Shown here: positions 18,128-25,735 of the stretch, in pieces
Layout: each line of letters opens with the position of its first letter
Position numbering within the stretch: the first letter of the stretch is position 1
Source: Pseudomonas sp. NBRC 111124
Lineage (GTDB): Bacteria > Pseudomonadota > Gammaproteobacteria > Pseudomonadales > Pseudomonadaceae
Direction of reading: 5' to 3'
Assembly: GCF_001320245.1 (NCBI RefSeq)
Contig: NZ_BCBA01000013.1
Location: forward strand, 216,408 to 280,407
Length of the DNA stretch: 64,000 nucleotides
The notes under the pieces: model-generated
The model's database searches: none
The model's input: the letters and a program-made list of their open reading frames with translations, nothing else
Told to the model about the DNA's origin: nothing
Program-made: the position numbers and the translations under genes

Positions 18128-19416
18128 TGAACGACCGTCGCAGCTTTCTCAAGCACGCAGGCCTGCTTGCCGCCGCCCTGCCCTTGACTGGCAGTTTTGC
18201 TCAGACCGCACTGGCCGCTACCCCGTTGGTAAAACCCGGCCTGAACAAATGGCAGGCCCTGCGTCAGCAGTTCGACCTGGACCCGGCCTACCTGCACTTC
18301 TGCAATTTCCTGCTCGCCTCACACCCCCGCGTGGTCAGCGAGGCCATCGCCCGCTTCCGCGCGCGGCTGGACCAGAACCCGGGCGAAATGGTCGACTGGG
18401 ACCGCGAGGAACTCTGGGGTTATGAGAATGAAGTGCGCGCCTGGGCCGGTCGCTATTTCGGCGTACAACCGAGCCAGGTAGCCCTGACCGGCAGCACTAC
18501 CGAAGGCTTGTCGATGATCTACGGCGGCCTGCAGGTGGCGCCGGGCAAGGAGATCCTGGTCAGCGCCCACGAGCACTATTCCACCAACACCCGCCTGGCC
18601 TACCGCGAACGGTTGATGGGCACCCAGGTGCGTCGCGTGGCGCTGTTCAAGGACCCGCAACTGGCCTCGGTGGACGAGATGCTCGGCAACATCCGCCAGG
18701 CCGTCCGCCCGGAAACCCGCGTGCTCGGCATGACCTGGGTGCAGTCTGGCAGCGGCGTAAAACTGCCGATCCGTGAAGTCGGCGAACTGGTGAAAACGCT
18801 CAACCAGCGCCGTGACGAGCAGGACCGGATCATTTACGTGGTCGACGGCGTTCACGGCTTCGGCATCGAGGACGTGAATTTCGCCGATTTCAACTGCGAC
18901 TACTTCATCGCCGGCACCCACAAATGGCTGTTCGGCCCACGCGGTACCGGCGTGATCATCGCCCGCGAAGCCAAGCCCCAGCCGTACCTGGTGCCCAGCC
19001 TGCCGACCTTCACCAAGGGCGAGCACTTCGGCACCTTGATGACCCCCGGCGGCTACCACGCCTTCGACCATCGCCTGGCCCTGGGCAAGGCGTTCGAACT
19101 GCACCTGCAGTTGGGCAAGGCCGACGTGCAGGCCCGCGTGCACCAGCTCAACGACTACCTCAAGCAGCGCCTGGCCGAACACCCCAAGGTGCAATTGGTA
19201 ACGCCACGCAGCAGCCAGCTGTCCGCCGGCTTCACCTTCTTCCGCGTCGAGGGCCGCGATTGCGACGCTGTCGCTCGCCACCTGATGGCCAACAAGGTGA
19301 TCAGCGATGCGGTCGACCGCGACGTCGGCCCGGTGGTGCGCCTGGCCCCGAGCCTGCTCAACGACGAAGCCGAGATCGACCGGGTGATGGCCATTCTCAC
19401 CCCTCAACTCGCCTGA
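18127..19416 (+). CDS. pvdN: PvdN, PLP-dependent enzyme modifying the pyoverdine side chain
   Basis: 429 residues with a Tat signal (RRSFLKHAGLLAAALPLTGS), so it is exported folded with its cofactor. It is a fold-type I PLP enzyme; THKWLFGPRGTG holds the Schiff-base lysine (Lys266), GSTTEGLSMIYGG and VVDGVHGFG are typical cofactor-site segments. In P. fluorescens PvdN converts the glutamate side chain on the chromophore to succinamide, so this strain probably makes a succinamide form. Start overlaps the pvdM stop (TGATG). Confidence 0.93.
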   Translation: MNDRRSFLKHAGLLAAALPLTGSFAQTALAATPLVKPGLNKWQALRQQFDLDPAYLHFCNFLLASHPRVVSEAIARFRARLDQNPGEMVDWDREELWGYENEVRAWAGRYFGVQPSQVALTGSTTEGLSMIYGGLQVAPGKEILVSAHEHYSTNTRLAYRERLMGTQVRRVALFKDPQLASVDEMLGNIRQAVRPETRVLGMTWVQSGSGVKLPIREVGELVKTLNQRRDEQDRIIYVVDGVHGFGIEDVNFADFNCDYFIAGTHKWLFGPRGTGVIIAREAKPQPYLVPSLPTFTKGEHFGTLMTPGGYHAFDHRLALGKAFELHLQLGKADVQARVHQLNDYLKQRLAEHPKVQLVTPRSSQLSAGFTFFRVEGRDCDAVARHLMANKVISDAVDRDVGPVVRLAPSLLNDEAEIDRVMAILTPQLA

Positions 19417-19441
19417 CCTTTTGCCTTTCAAGAGAACCGCC

Positions 19442-20296
19442 ATGCATATGCTCAAGCCCCTGGCCCTGGTGGCCGCCCTGCTCGCCAGCGCCCCGGCCCT
19501 TGCCGCCGACACACACACACCCGGAAAAACCTTCAAGGACTGCAAGGATTGCCCGCAGATGGTCGTGCTGCCTGCCGGCAGCTTCACCATGGGCGTGCCT
19601 GACGACGAAGTCGGCCGCCAGCCAGACGAAGGCCCGATGCACACCGTGACCTTCGCCAAACCCTTCGCCATCAGCCAGTTCCAGGTGCAGGCCAAACAGT
19701 TGCAGGCCTGGCAGCGCGACGCCAAGGTCACCCTCCCCGACGGCGACGACCGCCCGGGGCGCCGCTGCACCAACGGCAAGCCCAGCTACCCGCAAGGCCC
19801 CGAGCAGCCGGCGGTGTGCATCAGCTACGACGAAGTGAAGGCCTACGTCGCCTGGCTGTCGAAAAAGACCGGCAAACACTACCGCATGCTCAGCGAAGCC
19901 GAGCGCGAATACGGCGCTCGCGCAGGCTCCAGCGGCCCGTTCCCGTTCCCCTTCGATGAAGGCAAGGAATACAGCATCGCCAAGCACGCCAACACCTACG
20001 GCGCCGCCGACGGCTACAACTACACCTCGCCCGCTGGCAGCTTCCCGGCCAACGCCTTCGGCCTCTACGACATGCACGGCAACGTCTACGAGTGGGTCGC
20101 CGACTGCCGGCACGACAGCTACGTCGGCGCGCCCGCCGATGGCAGCGCGTGGATGGAAGCGAGCTGCAAATACAACCACATCCGCGGCAACGACTACAGC
20201 GAAGCGCCGGTGTTCTCCCGCTCGGGCAACCGCAATTACCGCGAACCCTATGTGCGCGGCGACTGGCTGGGCTTCCGGGTAGCCCGCGAGCTCTGA
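19442..20296 (+). CDS. pvdO: PvdO, periplasmic chromophore-maturation enzyme (FGE-like fold)
   Basis: 284 residues with a signal peptide (LKPLALVAALLASAPALAAD). The body is of the formylglycine-generating-enzyme/sulfatase-modifying type, with MVVLPAGSFTMGVPDDEVG near the start, LSEAEREYGARAG, and GLYDMHGNVYEWVADC. PvdO is required for the last oxidation of dihydropyoverdine to the pyoverdine chromophore in the periplasm. It starts 25 bases after pvdN with AAGAGAA upstream. No other IS box lies between pvdM and pvdO, so pvdMNO should be one transcript. Confidence 0.92.
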   Translation: MHMLKPLALVAALLASAPALAADTHTPGKTFKDCKDCPQMVVLPAGSFTMGVPDDEVGRQPDEGPMHTVTFAKPFAISQFQVQAKQLQAWQRDAKVTLPDGDDRPGRRCTNGKPSYPQGPEQPAVCISYDEVKAYVAWLSKKTGKHYRMLSEAEREYGARAGSSGPFPFPFDEGKEYSIAKHANTYGAADGYNYTSPAGSFPANAFGLYDMHGNVYEWVADCRHDSYVGAPADGSAWMEASCKYNHIRGNDYSEAPVFSRSGNRNYREPYVRGDWLGFRVAREL

Positions 20297-20320
20297 GCGA
20301 CACCCCGCTGCGCAGTACCT

Positions 20321-20350
20321 GCCTTGCCCGGGCGCACGGCCCGGGCAGGC
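20321..20350 (+). terminator. Strong GC hairpin after pvdO
   Basis: TGCCCGGGC (20325-20333) pairs perfectly with GCCCGGGCA (20339-20347) over a five-base loop, and GCC/GGC extends it. There is no T-run, so it may stabilise the pvdMNO 3' end rather than terminate on its own. It directly abuts the pvdE iron-starvation box. Confidence 0.45.
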
Positions 20351-20374
20351 TAAATCACAGCCCCCTCCACACGT
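20351..20374 (+). promoter_or_regulatory. Iron-starvation (PvdS) box for pvdE
   Basis: TAAAT at 20351-20355, 16 bases, CGT at 20372-20374, 82 bases before the pvdE ATG. It gives pvdE a promoter separate from pvdMNO. Confidence 0.85.
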
Positions 20375-20456
20375 CTTTTCACTGGGCAACCCGCCCACAC
20401 GGCGCGCGCCGCACGCAGCGCCAAAACCGCACCCGCGTACCCACCAGGAATTCACC

Positions 20457-22115
20457 ATGAACCGATCAACCCCTGGCGCACTCCGCGAACTCCTCGGCCT
20501 GCTCAAGCCTTACCGACTGATCGTCGCCCTGGCCGTCGTGCTGGGGATCGTCGGCGGCCTGTGCATCACCTTGCTGCTCGCCAACATCAACAATTTGCTG
20601 CACGCCCCCGGCGCCATCACCTGGGGCGTGGTACTGGCGTTCGCCGGTATCTGCCTGCTTGCCCTGTGCGCCTCCATCGCCTCGGACATCGGCACCAACT
20701 ATGTCGGCCAGCATGTGATCGCCAGGCTGCGTCGCGACCTCGGCGAAAAAGTGCTCAGCGCCCCCATCGAGCAGATCGAACGCTACCGCAGCCACCGCCT
20801 GATCCCGGTGCTGACCCACGACGTCGACACCATCAGCGACTTCGCCTTCGCCTTCGCACCGCTGGCGATTTCCCTGTCGGTGACCCTGGGTTGCCTCGGC
20901 TACCTGGCACAGCTGTCGTGGCCGATGTTTCTGATCACCGCGTGCGCCATCCTGATCGGTACTGCCGTGCAATACATCGCCCGCGTGCGCGGCATCCGCG
21001 GCTTCCACGCCGCCCGCGAGGCCGAAGACGAGATGCAGCGGCACTACAGCGGTGTCGCCTCCGGGGCCAAGGAGCTGCGCATCAGCCGGCCGCGTCGCCA
21101 GCGCATGTTCGAGGAGCGCATCAGCCGCACCGCCAACTTCATCCGCGACACCCACATCCGCTCGATCAACATTTTCGTGGTCGCCAAGAGCCTGGGCTCG
21201 ATGCTGTTCTTCGTGGTCATCGGGCTGGTGCTGGCCCTGCAACAGGCCGAACTGATCACCGACCCCAAGGTCACCAGTGGTTTCGTGCTGGTGCTGCTGT
21301 TCATGAAAGGGCCGCTGGAGCACCTGGTGTCGACCTTGCCCATCGTCAGCCGCGCGCAAATCGCCTTCCGCCGCATTGCGGAGCTGTCGACCCAGTTCTC
21401 GTCCCCCGAGCCGCATCTGTTGCTCAATGCCTCTGAAGTCCCCGACCGGCAGATCAGCAGCCTCGAACTGCGCAACGTGCGCTTTGCCTTCCCGCCAGTG
21501 GACGGTGCCGCGCCGTTCGCTCTGGGACCGATCAACCTGCGCGTCGAGCAGGGTGACATCCTGTTCATCGTCGGCGAGAACGGCTGCGGCAAGACCACGC
21601 TGATCAAGTTGCTGCTGGGCCTGTACGCCCCCCATGAAGGCGAGATCGTGCTCGACGGCGAACCGGTCACTGCCAGCAACCGCGACGACTACCGCCAGCT
21701 GTTCACCACGGTGTTCGCCGACTACTACCTGTTCGATGACCTGCTACAGGACGGCCAGGCCTTGCCCGAGGATGCCGGCAAGTACCTGCAACGCCTGGAG
21801 ATCGCCCACAAGGTGCAGATCCGCGATGGCGCCTTCACCACCACCGACCTGTCCACCGGCCAGCGCAAGCGCCTGGCGCTGGTCAACGCCTGGCTGGAGA
21901 AACGCCCGGTGCTGGTGTTCGACGAATGGGCCGCCGACCAGGACCCGACCTTCCGGCGCATTTTCTACACCGAACTGCTGCCGGAACTGAAGCGCCTGGG
22001 CAAGACCATCATCGTCATCAGCCACGACGACCGCTACTTCGACGTGGCCGATCACCTGCTGCGCTTGCGCGACGGCAAGCGGGTGGAAGAACAAATCACA
22101 GCATTTTCACATTGA
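20457..22115 (+). CDS. pvdE: PvdE, ABC exporter of the pyoverdine precursor
   Basis: A 552-residue half-transporter with an N-terminal six-span membrane domain (LIVALAVVLGIVGGLCITLLL, FLITACAILIGTAVQYIA, GSMLFFVVIGLVLALQQA) and a C-terminal ATPase. Walker A is VGENGCGKTTL near residue 373, the signature is LSTGQRKRLAL, and Walker B is VLVFDEWAADQDP. PvdE moves the acylated ferribactin precursor from cytoplasm to periplasm, where PvdP, PvdM, PvdN and PvdO act. AGGA precedes the ATG. Length matches P. aeruginosa PvdE (about 549). Confidence 0.95.
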   Translation: MNRSTPGALRELLGLLKPYRLIVALAVVLGIVGGLCITLLLANINNLLHAPGAITWGVVLAFAGICLLALCASIASDIGTNYVGQHVIARLRRDLGEKVLSAPIEQIERYRSHRLIPVLTHDVDTISDFAFAFAPLAISLSVTLGCLGYLAQLSWPMFLITACAILIGTAVQYIARVRGIRGFHAAREAEDEMQRHYSGVASGAKELRISRPRRQRMFEERISRTANFIRDTHIRSINIFVVAKSLGSMLFFVVIGLVLALQQAELITDPKVTSGFVLVLLFMKGPLEHLVSTLPIVSRAQIAFRRIAELSTQFSSPEPHLLLNASEVPDRQISSLELRNVRFAFPPVDGAAPFALGPINLRVEQGDILFIVGENGCGKTTLIKLLLGLYAPHEGEIVLDGEPVTASNRDDYRQLFTTVFADYYLFDDLLQDGQALPEDAGKYLQRLEIAHKVQIRDGAFTTTDLSTGQRKRLALVNAWLEKRPVLVFDEWAADQDPTFRRIFYTELLPELKRLGKTIIVISHDDRYFDVADHLLRLRDGKRVEEQITAFSH

Positions 22116-22199
22116 TTTTTCCGGTTCTGGGGAGCCGGCACGTTACATAAATGCAAATAAAACTCATAAGTAATCTATCTGCCAACACTGAGTATCCGC

Positions 22200-24668
22200 A
22201 TGACCATTACCACGCTTTCGCCGCTCGCCCGGGCGGTTCGCAGGAAAACACTGGCCATACTCCCGCCATCGCTGCTGGCCTGCGCGCTGGCGGCTTCCAT
22301 GGCAGCGCAAGCCGCGCCGGTCGCGCTGGATATCCCTTCGCAAGGGCTGGTGGGGGCACTCAATACCTTGGCCAAGCAGGCCAACCTGCAGCTGCTGTAT
22401 AGCCCGGACGCGGTGCACAACACCCCGGCGCCAGCGGTCAAGGGCAACATGGAGCCGGAACAGGCGCTGCGCCTGCTGCTGCGCGACAGCGGCCTGACTT
22501 ACCAGCTCGATGGCCACACCATCACCCTGAGCGGGCCGGCTGACGCTTCCGCGCTGAACCTGGGGCCGGTGAACATTTCCGGGCGCCAGTTCGATGCCAC
22601 CACCGAGGACTCGGGGAGCTACACGTCCAACGCGGTGACCATCGGCAAAGGCACCCACCGCCTCAAGGACATCCCGCAGTCGGTCAGTGTGGTCACCCGC
22701 AAGGCGATGGACGACCAGCGCCTCGACACCCTCGACCAAGTGCTGGAAAAGACCACCGGCATCACCACCTACCAGAGCCCGTCCGGCGGCAAGTACATCT
22801 ACTCGCGCGGCTTCGAGGTCGAGACCATCCAGTACGACGGCGTGCCGCTGGATCGCCGCTATTACGGCATCGGCAGCAGCTTCACCTCCGACACCTTGCT
22901 GTACGACCGCGTCGAGATCCTGCGCGGTGCCAACGGCTTGCTGCAAGGCAGCGGCAACCCGGGAGCGGCCATCAACCTGGTGCGCAAACGTCCGAAGGCC
23001 GAGCCGACCCTCTCCATCACCGCCAGCGCCGGCTCCTGGGATACCTATCGCCAGACCATCGACGCCAGCGGCCCGCTGACCGCCGACGGCCGGCTGCGCG
23101 GGCGCCTGGTCGCCGGCCACGAGGACCGCGACTACTTCTACGACACGGCGGAAAGCCGCAAGAACGTGCTGTATGGGATTCTCGAATACGACCTCAACGA
23201 CTCCACCACGGTCGCTGCAGGCGCCAGTGTCGAAGACCTGCACTCAACGCCCTATTTCGGTGGCCTGCCGCGCAACAAGGACGGCAGTGCGGTGAACGTC
23301 AGCCGTTCCACCTTCACCGGTGCCGACTGGAACAAGTGGAACAACAAGCAGACCACCTACTTCGCCGATATCACCCACGACTTCAACGAAGACTGGCGCC
23401 TGAAAGCCTCCGGTAGCTACATCCGCGAAACCAACGACATTTTCTACAGCTTCGGCCGTGGCGCCGTCGACCCGGCAACCGGTAACGGCATGCAGTCGCG
23501 TGCCTACCTGTACGACTTCGAGAACATCAACCAGGGCGCCGACATCAACCTGACCGGCAAGTGGCGCGCCTTTGGCCTGGAGCACGAGGTGGTGGTGGGT
23601 GCCAACGCCAGCGACCTACGCACCGACGACCTGCAAGGCGGCCTGCTCAACCTCGGCCCGATGAACATCTACGACCCGGTCTCGCCTCGCGAACCCACCC
23701 TGGATGAAATGCTCAGCACCACCTACGCCGGTGTGTCCAAGGCCAAGATTCGCCAGAATGGCGTGTACGGCGTGATGCGCTACAAGCTGATCGACCCGCT
23801 GACCCTGGTGCTCGGCGCACGGGTCAGCAACTACAAGTACGACTATGAACTGACGCGCTTCACCACGACATCGCCAGACCCTGCACACGCCAAGGAAACC
23901 GGTGAAGTCACTCCGTACGGCGGCCTGATCTACGCACTGAATGATCAATGGTCGGCCTACGTCAGCTATGCCGACATCTTCAAGCCGCAGACCGAACTGA
24001 CCGAAGACCTCGCCCCGCTCAAACCGATCGAAGGCTCCAACTATGAGATCGGCCTGAAGGGCGAATTGCTGGATGGCCGGGTCAACACCAGCTTCGCGGT
24101 GTTCCGCGTCGACCAGAAAAACCGTGCCCAGTACGATTACTCGTCGGTGTGCGGGCAGGACGGTGAAACCAACTGCTACGTGGCTGGTGGCAAGGTGCGC
24201 GCCGAAGGCTTCGATGCAGAAATCAGCGGCGAAGTGCTGGCCGGCCTGCAACTGTTTGCGGGCTATACCTACACCTCGACCAAGTTTCTCAACGACCCGG
24301 GTGATGGGAGCACGGCGTCCGGCGCTACCTTCAACAGCTACACCCCACGCCACCTGCTGCGCTTCAGGGGTGACTACAACTTGCCTGGCGAGTTGAACCA
24401 GTGGACCGTCGGTGCCGGCGCCAGCATCCAGAGCAAGAACCACAACACCAACCAGGGTGGCACCAACGGCATCGACAAGATCGAGCAGGCTGGGTATGCA
24501 ATCTGGAACGCCCGCGTGGCGTATCAGATCAATCAGAACTTCAGCGTCGCCCTCAACGGCAACAACCTGTTCGACAAGAAGTACTACTCCTCCATCGGCT
24601 GGCTGAACGCGAGCAACGTGTATGGCGAACCACGCAACTACACCGTGACGCTCAAAGCCGACTTCTGA
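22200..24668 (+). CDS. fpvA: FpvA, TonB-dependent ferripyoverdine receptor
   Basis: 822 residues. A signal peptide of about 40 residues (ends MAAQA|APVALDIP) is followed by the signalling STN domain (about 45-115; QGLVGALNTLAKQANLQLLY), which in this class contacts the anti-sigma factor FpvR. Next come the plug (HRLKDIPQSVSVVTRKAMDD, VEILRGANGLLQGSGNPGAAINLVRKRP) and a beta barrel ending in aromatic Phe (YTVTLKADF), the usual outer-membrane assembly signal. It imports Fe-pyoverdine and reports it to PvdS/FpvI. It lies 84 bases after pvdE on the same strand. I find no TAAAT-N16-CGT box in that gap, so it may be read from pvdE or driven by FpvI. It is followed by a good terminator. Confidence 0.95.
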   Translation: MTITTLSPLARAVRRKTLAILPPSLLACALAASMAAQAAPVALDIPSQGLVGALNTLAKQANLQLLYSPDAVHNTPAPAVKGNMEPEQALRLLLRDSGLTYQLDGHTITLSGPADASALNLGPVNISGRQFDATTEDSGSYTSNAVTIGKGTHRLKDIPQSVSVVTRKAMDDQRLDTLDQVLEKTTGITTYQSPSGGKYIYSRGFEVETIQYDGVPLDRRYYGIGSSFTSDTLLYDRVEILRGANGLLQGSGNPGAAINLVRKRPKAEPTLSITASAGSWDTYRQTIDASGPLTADGRLRGRLVAGHEDRDYFYDTAESRKNVLYGILEYDLNDSTTVAAGASVEDLHSTPYFGGLPRNKDGSAVNVSRSTFTGADWNKWNNKQTTYFADITHDFNEDWRLKASGSYIRETNDIFYSFGRGAVDPATGNGMQSRAYLYDFENINQGADINLTGKWRAFGLEHEVVVGANASDLRTDDLQGGLLNLGPMNIYDPVSPREPTLDEMLSTTYAGVSKAKIRQNGVYGVMRYKLIDPLTLVLGARVSNYKYDYELTRFTTTSPDPAHAKETGEVTPYGGLIYALNDQWSAYVSYADIFKPQTELTEDLAPLKPIEGSNYEIGLKGELLDGRVNTSFAVFRVDQKNRAQYDYSSVCGQDGETNCYVAGGKVRAEGFDAEISGEVLAGLQLFAGYTYTSTKFLNDPGDGSTASGATFNSYTPRHLLRFRGDYNLPGELNQWTVGAGASIQSKNHNTNQGGTNGIDKIEQAGYAIWNARVAYQINQNFSVALNGNNLFDKKYYSSIGWLNASNVYGEPRNYTVTLKADF

Positions 24669-24688
24669 CGCTGACGGTATGAAAAAAG

Positions 24689-24720
24689 CCCCCTGGCGTG
24701 ATGCGCCAGGGGGATTTTTT
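24689..24720 (+). terminator. Rho-independent terminator after fpvA
   Basis: CCCCCTGGCG (24689-24698) and CGCCAGGGGG (24704-24713) form a perfect 10-bp stem, followed by ATTTTTT; A-rich bases precede it. It ends the pvdE-fpvA unit. Confidence 0.92.
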
Positions 24721-24753
24721 CACGCGGTTGTGACATACGAACCACCGCCACTA

Positions 24754-25210
24754 TCATGGATAAACCAGCGAATTGACGTGCAACAAATGGCACTTACCAT
24801 CTCGCCCCTGACTTAATCCGATCCGAGGTTCGGCAAAGACCAACCGCACCTCGGAATAATCTTCCAGCGTTTTGATCAGCGACCTTGATGCCTCCAATGA
24901 ATCGAGCAGCGTCTTTTGAACCTATGAATTACCAACATAAACATTGTCATCAGGGAGATTCATAACCCAAGGCTCAGCGAAAGAAGAGCAGAACACATCA
25001 ATCCGCCGGCCGTCAGAAAGTATAAATGAAGGATCTATCGGCTGATCCTTGATAACCCAAGAAACATCTACAACTGAAAGACCTTCCATCCCTTCTACGC
25101 ATACATCTTCCAGACTATCCCAGCATGCAAACAATAGCTCTTTATCTTTTGACACCCGCCAAGCGCTAGTAGTGACAAAACTCCAATTGTCGCCCGACAA
25201 AACCAATGAA
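24754..25210 (-). pseudogene. Decayed immunity-like gene of an orphan CDI module
   Basis: The minus-strand frame reads NWSFVTTSAWRVSKDKELLF, then DPSFILSDGRRIDVF and EPWVMNLPDDNVYVGNS, and then hits TAG at 24922-24924. The same frame continues protein-like for 55 more codons (VQKTLLDSLEASRSL, YSEVRLVFAEPRIGLS) to a TGA at 24754. The upstream end has no start of its own and is fused out of frame to a copy of the FhaB C-terminal region. I read it as an immunity gene that lost its 5' end and gained an amber codon. Size and composition fit CDI/Rhs immunity proteins; the family is not identified. Confidence 0.55.
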
Positions 25211-25212
25211 TC

Positions 25213-25391
25213 GCAGCAGCGGCCATAACATCCAGCCACTGTGAGTTCATTATCAACAACTGCCGCTTCTTCTCAGGCTGCATTTCGGCATAGCTGTGCA
25301 AGTGTATCACTGCCGCCTCATTGAGCCCGGCTGTAACTGCACCGGTTTTGAAATCGCCTCCAGCCGCCTCCGCGGCCAGCCCGCCCATTAC
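25213..25391 (-). pseudogene. Orphan fragment of the FhaB/CdiA C-terminal region
   Basis: Reads MGGLAAEAAGGDFKTGAVTA, then AEMQPEKKRQLLIMNSQW, nearly the same as FhaB residues encoded at 26453-26638 (MGGLAAEAAGGDFKTGAVAA ... AEMQPEKKQQLLIMNSQF). A small deletion has shifted the middle (EALVDTLAQHYAEMQ versus EAAVIHLHSYAEMQ). There is no toxin domain after it; it runs straight into the decayed immunity gene. This is the typical leftover when a new CdiA-CT/CdiI pair replaces an older one by recombination in the conserved pretoxin region. Confidence 0.7.
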
Positions 25392-25540
25392 CGGAGCCTA
25401 ATGATCAAGGCAATGGCGCCCACGTATTTTTAAATAGACACCATCGCCATTGAACTTAAATGAAATAAAGTGAGCCTGCCGGAAAACTTCATAAATCAGT
25501 ATTACAGCACCCTACTTACGACAAACCATCACCCCTATCA

Positions 25541-25735
25541 TCAATCACCCGACGAATCTATATACAACAAAAGACATTTACCATCCCGTTTAACAACGAG
25601 ACTAATGGGCTTCGCTGTTTGCCCCTCATCAAAAGACATTTCCACCTTAAGGTGCTGATCGCCAAACGTCTTAAGCTCAGCGATAAGCTCCGCCACTGTC
25701 TTGCCTCGACTCTCCCAGTCTACTCTCTTGCTCAT
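25541..25735 (-). CDS. Candidate CdiI immunity protein
   Basis: 64 residues beginning MSKRVDWESRGKTVAELIAE; small, charged, no signal peptide. Its ATG follows the fhaB stop with no gap (TGA ATG), the position of cdiI after cdiA. It should bind and block the toxin at the FhaB C-terminus in the cytoplasm. I do not recognise a named family, so the assignment rests on position, size and the AT-rich composition shared with the toxin end. Confidence 0.6.
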   Translation of the reverse strand: MSKRVDWESRGKTVAELIAELKTFGDQHLKVEMSFDEGQTAKPISLVVKRDGKCLLLYIDSSGD

